In this document: positions 1 to 5,154 of the stretch, in pieces
Position numbering within the stretch: the first letter of the stretch is position 1
Layout: each line of letters opens with the position of its first letter
Program-made: the position numbers and the translations under genes
Source: JBNKFQ01 sp050289385
Lineage (GTDB): Bacteria; Pseudomonadota; Gammaproteobacteria; Pseudomonadales; Porticoccaceae
Direction of reading: 5' to 3'
Length of the DNA stretch: 5,320 nucleotides
NCBI GenBank assembly: GCA_050289385.1
Contig: JBNKFQ010000237.1
Span: 1-5,320, forward strand
Notes under the pieces: model-generated
The model's input: only the letters and a program-made list of their open reading frames with translations
Database searches by the model: none
What the model was told of the DNA's origin: nothing

Positions 1-2
1 CA

Positions 3-296
3 TATCTGAATCTAAATCAGTTAAGAGACATTCAGTATCAAGCAGAAATGAGTAGCAGTGAAGATTGGCCAATGAGAAGGTTGGTCGATTATATTTCGAA
101 GGTTGGAACGTGGCCGAGAAAGCCGGTTATCCTAGGAACCCACTTCTGCCGACGAAAACCTACTCTTAATGGGTATGAGGTTTTTGCTCCATGGCACGCA
201 GTGGAGGGTCGTAGACGTATTGCCGTACTACTATATTTAAGCAAAGTGGTGAGATTGAATTCGACTCACACAGCGTGGATCGCAGTAATCCGATAA
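3..296 (+). CDS. ParB-like (EGRRR-motif) protein, 3' end only
   Basis: The frame is open from the left edge to a TAA at 294-296, giving at least 97 residues, so the true start may lie outside the window; an internal ATG at 48 has no clear ribosome-binding site. Near visible residues 21-46 there is a DWPM..LVDYI..VG.WPRKPVIL pattern, followed at 63-78 by PWHAVEGRRRIAVLLY. This resembles the ParB/Srx-fold arrangement in which a short helix and a 'pIivl' strand precede an EGHRR-type motif, here EGRRR, used by ParB-family proteins to bind nucleotide or DNA. The ending, with H and W in 'THTAWIA', also fits such short proteins. The gene converges on umuC with 121 bases between the stop codons. The family call rests on motif memory only, and a specific role cannot be given. 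It could also be a degraded remnant. Confidence 0.45.
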   Translation, partial: YLNLNQLRDIQYQAEMSSSEDWPMRRLVDYISKVGTWPRKPVILGTHFCRRKPTLNGYEVFAPWHAVEGRRRIAVLLYLSKVVRLNSTHTAWIAVIR

Positions 297-417
297 ATGT
301 CTGCTTCTGGCACAATGCAGAAGTAAGTATAAAAGAGCAATTTGGCCGTAATTGGCACTTGGCGGCCGAGGTAAATATGGTGCAGATCATGAAACTAAAG
401 TCCAATGACCTCTATTT
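297..417. other. Convergent intergenic gap, no clear terminator
   Basis: This AT-rich stretch separates the 3' ends of the ParB-like gene and umuC. I see no GC-rich hairpin followed by a T-run on either strand, so transcription from the two sides may read into each other. A 50-codon GTG frame (275-427, +) crosses it but has no ribosome-binding site. Confidence 0.4.
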
Positions 418-1671
418 TTACAGGTGAGCGACTGGCAAATCACACCATTTCGTTGTGTATTGTGGTGAAGTGAACTGCTGACGCATATACCAGGGCTTTG
501 AAACCCCCTGAGCAGCAAGAAACAAAGTGCCTTTGCCCGTCCTTTGATTAATTCTATCGATTACCTCCATCAGCTTGTCACTCTTCGCCAATTGCCCGGA
601 GTGGAGCAGGTCAAACTGGTAGTATTTTCGATCGACGATCTCCACCAGACCAATACCGGCCTTCAAAAAGGCATGACCGGGGCTGTATAACCGGGTAATG
701 ACTGTACGCGCCAAGCCAACGATCTCCCGTGTATCGTCAGTTGGATAAGGCAGTTTGGCTATTTCACTGACTGCGTGGAAGTTGGGCTCAAACGGGCTGG
801 TATGGACAAACACATGAATAGTGAGCGCCATGTGATTCTGGGTACGTAACTTCTCGGCAGCCCGACTGGCGTACAGTGTAATAGCCTCCAGTATTGGCTG
901 TAGCGTCGTCGCCTTGTTGCCAAAACTGCGGGTGCAGTAGATCTGTTTCTTTGCGGACGGCACTTCTTCAAGTGCCAAACAGGGTCTGCCGTTGAGCTCC
1001 TCAATCGTTCTCTCCAGGTTGACCGAGCTTACCCGCCGGACAACCTTCGGGTTTGCCGTCGCTAAATCATGAGCCGAACGAATGCGAAGATCCTCAAGCC
1101 GCCTGGCGAGACGTTTGGCAATACCCCATACTGCGGTCACTGGCAATCGCTGTAATACCCATTCCCACTTGGCAGGTTCGTCGAGTACACAAACACCGGC
1201 ACATTGGGGTACTTTTTTGGCAACGCGGTTAGCAAGCTTTGCCAGTGTCTTGGTGGGAGCAATGCCCACACCTACCGGCATTCTGATGTGGTCCCAGAGA
1301 CGGTACTTGATCTCCTGGCCAACTACTTTCATATCGCCAGGCATTCCACCCAAATCCAAAAACATCTCGTCGATGCTGTAGACCTCAATTCTGGGGCTGA
1401 GGGTTTGCAACGTCGCCATGACTCGAGTGGACAGATCGCCATACAGGGGGTAATTGGAGCTGAAGATCGTGACATTGTGGCGGCGCAGCAAGGATTCAAT
1501 CTTGAAGAACGGCTCCAGATCAGGGATGCCAAGTGCTTTGGCCTCCTTCGTACGCGCCACCACGAAACCGTCGTTATTCGACAACACAACGACGGGGCGA
1601 CCCCGAAGATCTGGCCGAAATACCTGCTCGCAAGAGGCGTAGAAGCTGTTGCAATCAACCAGAGCGAGCAC
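418..1671 (-). CDS. umuC: DNA polymerase V catalytic subunit UmuC (Y-family translesion polymerase)
   Basis: UmuC is the error-prone Y-family polymerase that, with two cleaved UmuD' subunits and RecA, copies across lesions that block replication. The proposed start is GTG at 1671, giving 417 residues (E. coli UmuC has 422). It places the hallmark LALVDCNSFYASCE at residues 2-15, as in the family, and has AGG seven bases upstream. An ATG at 1725 would add 18 residues with no counterpart. Visible catalytic carboxylates are D6 and the SIDE pair D101/E102. QFDLL at 352-356 matches the beta-clamp-binding motif (QLNLF in E. coli). The tail, with GKGTLFLAAQG and SPQYTTKW, is the DUF4113 region typical of UmuC. 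The gene overlaps umuD by 17 bases, implying translational coupling, and should be expressed from the LexA-controlled umuD promoter. It appears intact. Confidence 0.97.
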   Translation of the reverse strand: MLALVDCNSFYASCEQVFRPDLRGRPVVVLSNNDGFVVARTKEAKALGIPDLEPFFKIESLLRRHNVTIFSSNYPLYGDLSTRVMATLQTLSPRIEVYSIDEMFLDLGGMPGDMKVVGQEIKYRLWDHIRMPVGVGIAPTKTLAKLANRVAKKVPQCAGVCVLDEPAKWEWVLQRLPVTAVWGIAKRLARRLEDLRIRSAHDLATANPKVVRRVSSVNLERTIEELNGRPCLALEEVPSAKKQIYCTRSFGNKATTLQPILEAITLYASRAAEKLRTQNHMALTIHVFVHTSPFEPNFHAVSEIAKLPYPTDDTREIVGLARTVITRLYSPGHAFLKAGIGLVEIVDRKYYQFDLLHSGQLAKSDKLMEVIDRINQRTGKGTLFLAAQGVSKPWYMRQQFTSPQYTTKWCDLPVAHL

Positions 1672-2089
1672 GGAAGAACCTGATCGAGTTGATGACCACC
1701 CCTTCGACTTCAAAGTCGGCCCCATCGCGGATTGGTATTGGGTGGTAGTTCTTGTGGGCCGCCCGAAGGCAACGCTGCTTAAGATCCAGTATCTTGCACG
1801 TCAGCTCGCCATCCAGGCTCGCCAGGACGACATCACCGTGCACCGCCCGCTGGGCACGGTCTACAATAAGCAGGTCACCATTGAAGATACCGACACCTTC
1901 CATGGAATTGCCCTCAGTCCAACAGTAAAAGGTGGCGGCAGGGTGCTTGATCAGGTATTCATTCAGATCAAGCTTCCGGTCAATGTAGTCGTCCGCCGGA
2001 CTCGGAAAGCCGGCCCGAACTTTGGACAGATAACAGGGCACGGGAAGCTGTGATTTGGCTTCATGGTGGGCAATATTGGTAATAGCCAT
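1655..2089 (-). CDS. umuD: DNA polymerase V accessory subunit UmuD (LexA/S24-type self-cleaving protein)
   Basis: UmuD is a LexA-like protein that cleaves itself when stimulated by RecA filaments; the resulting UmuD' dimer joins UmuC to form polymerase V. The product is 144 residues (E. coli 139). The expected cleavage site is A26-G27, followed by FPSPADDY as in E. coli. The Ser-Lys catalytic dyad is S62 (in EGNSM) and K99 (in LTCKIL), with GDLLIVD and HGDVV between them. The start at 2089 was chosen because it puts the LexA box 11 bases upstream. The frame continues upstream into the SRAP gene, but that extension (52 residues) lacks homology and would swallow the operator. The ribosome-binding site is weak (CAGG about 10 bases before the ATG). 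It is the first gene of the umuD-umuC operon and is intact. Confidence 0.96.
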   Translation of the reverse strand: MAITNIAHHEAKSQLPVPCYLSKVRAGFPSPADDYIDRKLDLNEYLIKHPAATFYCWTEGNSMEGVGIFNGDLLIVDRAQRAVHGDVVLASLDGELTCKILDLKQRCLRAAHKNYHPIPIRDGADFEVEGVVINSIRFFRARSG

Positions 2090-2123
2090 TGAATCTAAAC
2101 CTGTGAATATATACAGTATCATT
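2090..2123. promoter_or_regulatory. 34-bp divergent SOS promoter region
   Basis: Both transcripts must start in or beside this gap. For umuDC, a minus-strand TTGTGC - 16 bp - TATATT pair overlaps the LexA box. For the SRAP gene, TTGAAT (2089-2094) and TATACA (2110-2115) form a weaker pair with short 15-bp spacing; initiation from it would fall almost on the ATG at 2124. Exact hexamers are inferred. The overlap with the LexA box is directly visible. Confidence 0.55.
2101..2116. promoter_or_regulatory. LexA operator (SOS box) shared by umuDC and the SRAP gene
   Basis: CTGTGAATATATACAG matches the E. coli LexA consensus at 14 of 16 positions, including the invariant CTGT and ACAG arms. It lies 11 bases upstream of umuD and 7 bases upstream of the SRAP ATG, so one LexA dimer pair should repress both directions. 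This is the only good CTGT-N8-ACAG match I found in the window. Confidence 0.92.
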
Positions 2124-2783
2124 ATGTGCACAAACTTCGCGCTTATCAAGAAGGATGGAACAGCCAGGCTGGCTGACAGACTTTCGGTCAAATCCGATGA
2201 CTTCATCTGCGGGGAAAACTTCAAGCCCGGTAGTACCATCAGCATAGTGACAGACAGCTCTGAAGGTCATCGTGTCCTTCCTGCAACCTGGTGGCTTTAT
2301 CTGCGGCAGACAGAATCAGGGCTCAAACCCCACCCGGACTACTTCTCGGTCAACACCCGGTACGACAAACTGAACAAGAAACCCGAATACCGCAACAGGC
2401 GCTGTATCGTGCCGGCGACGGCATTTGTCGAGAGCCAGGATGGTAAAAACCCGCACCTTCTGGAACCGGCTGATGGTTCGGCAATCGCTTTTGGTGGACT
2501 GTACAAGGAGTGGGCAGACAAGGTGACCGGGGAGGTGATGTACTCCGCTTCCATCATCACCCTGAAAGGGCTTCCCGCACTGAAGGATATACACCGAAAA
2601 TCGGTTCCACTGTGGTTGCCGGATGATGCGTTCGAGCAATGGCTGGATTCAGATGTGACGGATACCGCTGTATTCGATGAATTGCTTTTACCTGCATTGA
2701 GAACACCACTCAAGGCAACCCCCATCGACAAAACGATGTCAAAAATACCAGTCGGACCGCCAGTCGAAATATCGAATGTCTAA
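2124..2783 (+). CDS. SRAP domain protein (HMCES/YedK family, abasic-site shield)
   Basis: SRAP proteins form a thiazolidine DNA-protein crosslink with abasic sites in single-stranded DNA through the amino-terminal Cys2, protecting forks from strand breaks. The ATG at 2124 was chosen because it yields MCTNF, leaving Cys2 exposed after Met removal as the chemistry requires; the upstream extension to 2055 would bury it. The length is 219 residues (E. coli YedK 222). Residues matching the YedK active site are C2, N77 (in SVNTRYD), E103 (in FVESQ, after RCIVPATA) and H157 (in IHRKSVPLWL), so the enzyme should be active. The family is known to be associated with SOS genes, and this copy is divergent from umuDC across one LexA box. 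There is no Shine-Dalgarno sequence before the ATG, suggesting leaderless or near-leaderless translation. No symbol is given because this is a mobile-element copy, not chromosomal yedK. Confidence 0.94.
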   Translation: MCTNFALIKKDGTARLADRLSVKSDDFICGENFKPGSTISIVTDSSEGHRVLPATWWLYLRQTESGLKPHPDYFSVNTRYDKLNKKPEYRNRRCIVPATAFVESQDGKNPHLLEPADGSAIAFGGLYKEWADKVTGEVMYSASIITLKGLPALKDIHRKSVPLWLPDDAFEQWLDSDVTDTAVFDELLLPALRTPLKATPIDKTMSKIPVGPPVEISNV

Positions 2784-2862
2784 AGTCCGGATTGATCGCG
2801 AAACCGGAATTAGATGCTGAGTGTGGAAAGGTGGTACAAAGCGGCCCGTCCGATTAACCTCG

Positions 2863-2907
2863 ATCAGATACAGCCTGAATGATCAGCATTGAATGACTGT
2901 ATCTGAT
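2863..2907. repeat. Inverted repeat 1 (11-bp perfect arms)
   Basis: ATCAGATACAG (2863-2873) is repeated inverted as CTGTATCTGAT (2897-2907) around a 23-base centre that itself holds TGATCA. The arms have ACAG and CTGT facing inward, the reverse of a LexA box, so it is not an SOS operator. It may be a protein-binding site or a recombinase arm pair. Confidence 0.8.
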
Positions 2908-2909
2908 TA

Positions 2910-2942
2910 ACTTCTTTAAAGTGTAAACTCAATTAAAGAAGT
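2910..2942. repeat. Inverted repeat 2 (10-bp perfect arms)
   Basis: ACTTCTTTAA (2910-2919) and TTAAAGAAGT (2933-2942) flank a 13-base centre. It starts three bases after inverted repeat 1. The arms are AT-rich, so a binding site is more likely than a stable hairpin; no T-run of terminator type follows. Confidence 0.8.
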
Positions 2943-2954
2943 GAATTTCCCGAA

Positions 2955-2981
2955 ATTGCCGCGAATTGCCATTGCCTTGCC
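2955..2981 (+). repeat. Short ATTGCC direct repeats
   Basis: ATTGCC occurs at 2955-2960, 2965-2970 and 2971-2976, followed by TTGCC at 2977-2981. The first two sit in near-identical 10-bp units (CGAAATTGCC, GCGAATTGCC), about one helical turn. This is iteron-like but short, and may be chance. Confidence 0.5.
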
Positions 2982-3019
2982 CTCGTCACTAGCGAACACA
3001 GTGGGGTAGTGACGAGGGC
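2979..3019. repeat. Inverted repeat 3 (13-bp perfect GC-rich arms)
   Basis: GCCCTCGTCACTA (2979-2991) and TAGTGACGAGGGC (3007-3019) surround a 15-base loop. This is the strongest simple hairpin of the window. Neither strand has a following T-run, so it is not a classical terminator. It could be a transfer origin or recombination element, or a binding site for a dimeric protein. Confidence 0.85.
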
Positions 3020-3083
3020 GCCGGTGCCAGAAACCACGCCGTGCAGAGGCCGATTTTCTCCAGGACAGCCACGTGATCTCTAA

Positions 3084-3281
3084 CTATACTTGTCTCCAAT
3101 AGCTCGAATCTATCCGCGGCCACTGCGGAAAAGTGGCAGGGACTATACCCACCCTCGCGAATGCGAAAACGGGCAACTTGCGCTGCGCAGGGCTGTCTAT
3201 TAGCGCACCAGCCAACAGGCTGGCAGCCTCTCTTGCAATCACCAGGACGTTCGCGTCTATCTTCATAACGGCATCTGCCAT
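3084..3281 (-). CDS. Doubtful small hypothetical protein (65 aa)
   Basis: This frame runs from ATG at 3281 to TAG at 3084. The product begins with a plausible amphipathic stretch (ADAVMKIDANVLVIAREAASLLAGALI) and ends in SSYWRQV. I recognise no family. An overlapping 108-codon frame on the same strand (3315-2989) is cysteine- and arginine-rich and looks less protein-like. Composition is the only support: no clear ribosome-binding site precedes the ATG, and the frame is stopped just upstream of 3311. It could be a remnant of an older gene or a chance frame in a structured region. Confidence 0.2.
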   Translation of the reverse strand: MADAVMKIDANVLVIAREAASLLAGALIDSPAQRKLPVFAFARVGIVPATFPQWPRIDSSYWRQV

Positions 3282-3375
3282 CTTCTGTATATGACGTACA
3301 CACGTCTGTTTTCATTCCGGGCGCCGCACATTGCGGCTCATTTCACAAACGCGGACTAATGGTTCCGCTCACTCA

Positions 3376-3387
3376 AAGGAGGTGATC
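3376..3387 (+). promoter_or_regulatory. Extended Shine-Dalgarno / 16S 3'-end complement
   Basis: AAGGAGGTGATC is complementary over 12 contiguous bases to the 3' end of bacterial 16S rRNA. The nearest ATG is at 3400, 17 bases after GGAGG, which is too far for ordinary use unless the GGTGA/TCACC hairpin (3381-3396) shortens the distance. It may load ribosomes on the leader. Confidence 0.5.
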
Positions 3388-3399
3388 AATCTCACCATT

Positions 3400-3510
3400 A
3401 TGTTGGACTCATTATTGAGTCAGTTGGATTGCGCAGTCTCACCCCCACAGGGGAACGCTGCGTTGCCCAAGACTGGGCATTTTCAGGTTGACGGGAGTGG
3501 TGTCCCGTGA
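3400..3510 (+). CDS. Possible 36-aa leader peptide ORF
   Basis: The frame runs from ATG at 3400 to TGA at 3508-3510 and would encode a 36-residue peptide beginning MLDSLLSQLDCAV. It follows the 12-base Shine-Dalgarno-like element, though with long spacing. Its codons run through the CCCC/GGGG hairpin and the terminator-like hairpin at 3464-3483, so translation would change leader folding. The peptide matches nothing I know, and the region may be purely an RNA structure. Confidence 0.25.
   Translation: MLDSLLSQLDCAVSPPQGNAALPKTGHFQVDGSGVP
3464..3483 (+). terminator. Terminator-like hairpin (possible attenuator) in the integrase leader
   Basis: TGCCCA, loop AGAC, TGGGCA is followed directly by TTTT. 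The form is that of a small intrinsic terminator with a short T-run. It lies 103 bases before the recombinase start, on the coding strand, so it could end transcripts early rather than end a gene. Confidence 0.45.
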
Positions 3511-3586
3511 CCGTTTCGCGCAAGCGAACCTGACAGGCTACGTGCCTCCAGGTGGTCATAAACACTTACCGGAAAGGAATTACACC

Positions 3587-4453
3587 ATGAGGCACCTGAA
3601 CTACCAACTTAAACAGCTGTGCTACAGAAATCGTGACGGCAGTTACGCCACACAAGCTGATCGACTATGGCAATTGAATCTGATTGCCAATCAACTTCAT
3701 GAACTCGGATACCGGGGCATGGCAATTCGCTCACTCAAGCCAAAGCATGTGGATGCTTTGGTCAAAACATGGCTGGCCAATAATGTGGCGTCGGGAACGA
3801 TCAAGAACCGCATGAGCTGCCTGAGGTGGTGGGCAGAAAAAATGGATCGACGTAATGTTGTGGCTCGTTCAAACAGCTTTTACGGAATCCCGGATCGTCA
3901 GTTTGTGACAAATGAATCAAAAGCCCGTTATCTGACCAGGGTAGACCTTAACCAAATAGGCGACGAGCATGTTCGTATGAGCCTTGAACTCCAAGAAGCG
4001 TTTGGGTTGCGGCGTGAAGAAGCTATCAAATTTCAGCCGGGGTATGCAGATCAGGGCAATCGTATTCGGCTAAAAGCCGGTTGGACGAAAGGTGGAAAGG
4101 AGCGAGACATACCGGTAAGAACTGCAGTTCAACGGGAGTTGCTCAACCGTGCCCACCAGCTTGCCGGTAGCGGATCTCTCATACCTGCGAACAGAAATTA
4201 TATACAACAATTGCGAGTGTATGAACGTCACACCACAATAGCCGGATTATCCCGATTGCACGGTTTGCGCCATGCTTATGCACAGCAACGTTACCTGGAA
4301 ATTACCGGATGGCAATCACCAGCTGCTGGCGGCCCTTCATCAACAGCCCTTTCCCCTGAAGAGAAACAGTTGGATTCCCAGGCGCGTTTGATCCTGAGCC
4401 ACGAATTGGGGCATGGTCGCGAACAAATTTCAGCAATTTATTTAGGTCGATAA
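3587..4453 (+). CDS. Tyrosine recombinase / integrase with phage-integrase N-terminal domain
   Basis: This is a site-specific tyrosine recombinase of the 'phage integrase N-terminal domain' family common inside PFGI-1-type ICEs. The start is ATG 3587 (288 residues), preceded by GGAAAGGAA and opening MRHLNYQLKQL as in relatives; a TTG start at 3488 would translate structured leader. Residues 1 to about 95 form the DNA-binding SAM-like domain, and about 105-288 the catalytic domain. Catalytic residues are R142 (in GLRREEA), a beta-hairpin lysine K168 or K171 (in TKGGKERDIPV), H225 and R228 (in HGLRH), H276 (in ELGHG) and nucleophile Y285, nine residues after H276 as in XerD. A spacer of about 25 residues (241-265) rich in Pro, Ser, Gly and Ala separates the HxxR and LGH motifs. 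It lies between the SOS cargo and the pil/tra genes. No tRNA gene or obvious att core is seen, so it may not be the enzyme that integrates the element. Confidence 0.93.
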   Translation: MRHLNYQLKQLCYRNRDGSYATQADRLWQLNLIANQLHELGYRGMAIRSLKPKHVDALVKTWLANNVASGTIKNRMSCLRWWAEKMDRRNVVARSNSFYGIPDRQFVTNESKARYLTRVDLNQIGDEHVRMSLELQEAFGLRREEAIKFQPGYADQGNRIRLKAGWTKGGKERDIPVRTAVQRELLNRAHQLAGSGSLIPANRNYIQQLRVYERHTTIAGLSRLHGLRHAYAQQRYLEITGWQSPAAGGPSSTALSPEEKQLDSQARLILSHELGHGREQISAIYLGR

Positions 4454-4577
4454 TTAACCATAAAGGCTTAAACCACGCACGACATTGACCGAATTTAATA
4501 TTCCCTCATCGTGAATATATCACCATCATCCACTTACGAATCTGGTTTAGCCAAGCGGTGTTTCAGAGGAGCAAAGG
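4454..4577. other. Intergenic region upstream of pilL
   Basis: This 124-bp, AT-rich gap probably carries the promoter of the conjugation operon, but I cannot place it firmly: TTGACC (4485-4490) has no good -10 at the usual distance, though AT-rich GAATATAT lies nearby. GGCTTAAACC (4465-4474) and GGTTTAGCC (4544-4552) form an imperfect inverted pair with one unpaired base. There is no clear terminator for the recombinase gene. Confidence 0.4.
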
Positions 4578-5057
4578 ATGGTGATCAGGAGCAAAATACT
4601 TGTAAATGCGTTGGCGGTACTGTTCAAGTTCGCCTTCACAAGCTTGATCGCAGTTGCTGGCATTTGCAGCCAGACGATGCCAGATAGTGATGATGCTGTA
4701 ATTCAGACTGGTCGATATACAGAACGCATTACAGAACCCGGTCGAAACCAGTTCGAATTACTCTCGGTAATTACCTGGATCCGTTTTCCGGAGGAGATCA
4801 AGACCGTCGGTCAGGCAGTCCGACGAATCCTGCAGGGCAGTGGATATCGCCTGGCAACTGCCCAGGCTATCCCGCCTGAATCCCAAACGATGTTGCAACT
4901 GCCGCTGCCAGAGATACATCGTGTTTTTGAAGCAATTCCTCTCGGACGAATTTTGAATACTCTGGTCGGGCCATCTTTTGTGTTGATTGAAGATCCTCTA
5001 CATCGTTTGATTTCGTTTAAAAATTGCCCGGCCCAAAAGTCTGAAGGAGAAGGTTGA
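4578..5057 (+). CDS. pilL: PilL N-terminal-type ICE protein (TIGR03748-like)
   Basis: PilL-like proteins open the type IV pilus / transfer operon of PFGI-1 and related ICEs and act in the envelope; their exact role in mating is unclear. The 159-residue product starts at ATG 4578 after AGAGGAG with seven-base spacing. Residues 1 to about 30 form a signal peptide or signal anchor (basic start, then a hydrophobic stretch); C30 is preceded by AGI, which does not fit a lipobox. Family-like segments are VIQTGRYT (41-48), VGQAVRRILQGSGYRL (77-92), LPLPEIHR (108-115), the LGRILNTLVGPSF stretch (122-134) and a closing LISF strand. It is the short, N-domain-only form. The next ORF begins one base after its stop, so it leads an operon with the two following frames. 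Confidence 0.85.
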   Translation: MVIRSKILVNALAVLFKFAFTSLIAVAGICSQTMPDSDDAVIQTGRYTERITEPGRNQFELLSVITWIRFPEEIKTVGQAVRRILQGSGYRLATAQAIPPESQTMLQLPLPEIHRVFEAIPLGRILNTLVGPSFVLIEDPLHRLISFKNCPAQKSEGEG

Positions 5058-5058
5058 C

Positions 5059-5154
5059 ATGGATGTCTTTCTCTCAATACGAAAATCTTCAGATCCCGTT
5101 TCGACATTTCTTGTCACCGACACCAACGTGATTTGTCCGGGACGCACGGCGTGA
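5059..5154 (+). CDS. Small coupled ORF (31 aa), unknown function
   Basis: ATG at 5059 lies one base after the pilL stop and nine bases after a strong AAGGAG (5044-5049) inside the pilL end. The 31-residue product begins MDVFLSIRKSSDPV and ends CPGRTA, with no membrane segment or known motif. Its TGA overlaps a GTG that is in frame with the next gene (GTGA). The placement and ribosome-binding site suggest it is translated, either as a small protein or to carry ribosomes into the downstream gene. It may also be only a coupling device. Confidence 0.45.
   Translation: MDVFLSIRKSSDPVSTFLVTDTNVICPGRTA

Larger units (their letters stand above)
2784..3314. other. Long noncoding, palindrome-rich region between SRAP gene and integrase leader
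   Basis: No convincing gene occupies these 531 bases. The left half holds three inverted repeats and short direct repeats, listed separately. The right half carries two overlapping minus-strand frames with no recognisable domain. A weak TCCGG/CCGGA pair just after the SRAP stop has no T-run, so no firm terminator for that gene is seen. The density of palindromes suggests a site bound by proteins (recombination, transfer or regulation). Confidence 0.5.
3315..3586 (+). ncRNA. Candidate structured leader RNA of the recombinase gene
   Basis: A chain of hairpins fills this region: GCCGCA/TGCGGC (3323-3337), GCGGA/TCCGC (3351-3368), GGTGA/TCACC (3381-3396), GACTCA/TGAGTC (3406-3421), CGCAG/CTGCG enclosing CCCC/GGGG (3432-3462), TGCCCA/TGGGCA (3464-3479), ACGGGA/TCCCGT (3491-3508), TTCGC/GCGAA closed by a GCAA tetraloop (3515-3528) and AGGC/GCCT (3535-3547). 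CAGG (3484-3487) can pair with CCTG (3529-3532) around the last two larger hairpins. An outer helix TTCCGG (3315-3320) / CCGGAA (3569-3574) could close the whole set and cover the recombinase ribosome-binding site. Each stem is short and could arise by chance; the density, the GNRA loop and the outer helix are what make it notable. It could instead act as folded single-stranded DNA. Confidence 0.4.

Noticed and set aside
275..427. 50-codon plus-strand GTG frame after the ParB-like gene
   Set aside because: It has no ribosome-binding site, overlaps the end of the ParB-like gene and the umuC stop, and only its composition looks protein-like.
1672..1725. ATG start giving an 18-residue longer UmuC
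   Set aside because: It would precede the conserved N-terminal LALVDCNSFYASCE stretch and deepen the overlap with umuD; GTG 1671 fits the family and has an AGG upstream.
1082..1748. Several plus-strand frames inside umuC/umuD
   Set aside because: They are antisense shadows of the well-supported polymerase V genes and have no recognisable products.
2090..2245. Upstream extension of umuD to an ATG at 2245
   Set aside because: It runs antisense through the SRAP gene and over the LexA box, and has no UmuD homology.
2863..2907. Inverted repeat 1 as a second LexA box
   Set aside because: The CTGT and ACAG halves face the wrong way and the spacing is 23 bases rather than 8.
2863..3019. CRISPR array or integron attC site
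   Set aside because: The repeats are inverted and each has a different sequence, spacers are irregular, and no RYYYAAC/GTTRRRY core was found.
3488..3586. TTG start extending the recombinase by 33 residues
   Set aside because: The extension translates hairpin leader sequence, while ATG 3587 has a good ribosome-binding site and matches the family's usual N-terminus.
4541..4565. TAGCCAAGCGGTG, resembling a tRNA D-arm
   Set aside because: No acceptor stem, anticodon arm or T-arm follows; the sequence passes directly into the pilL ribosome-binding site.
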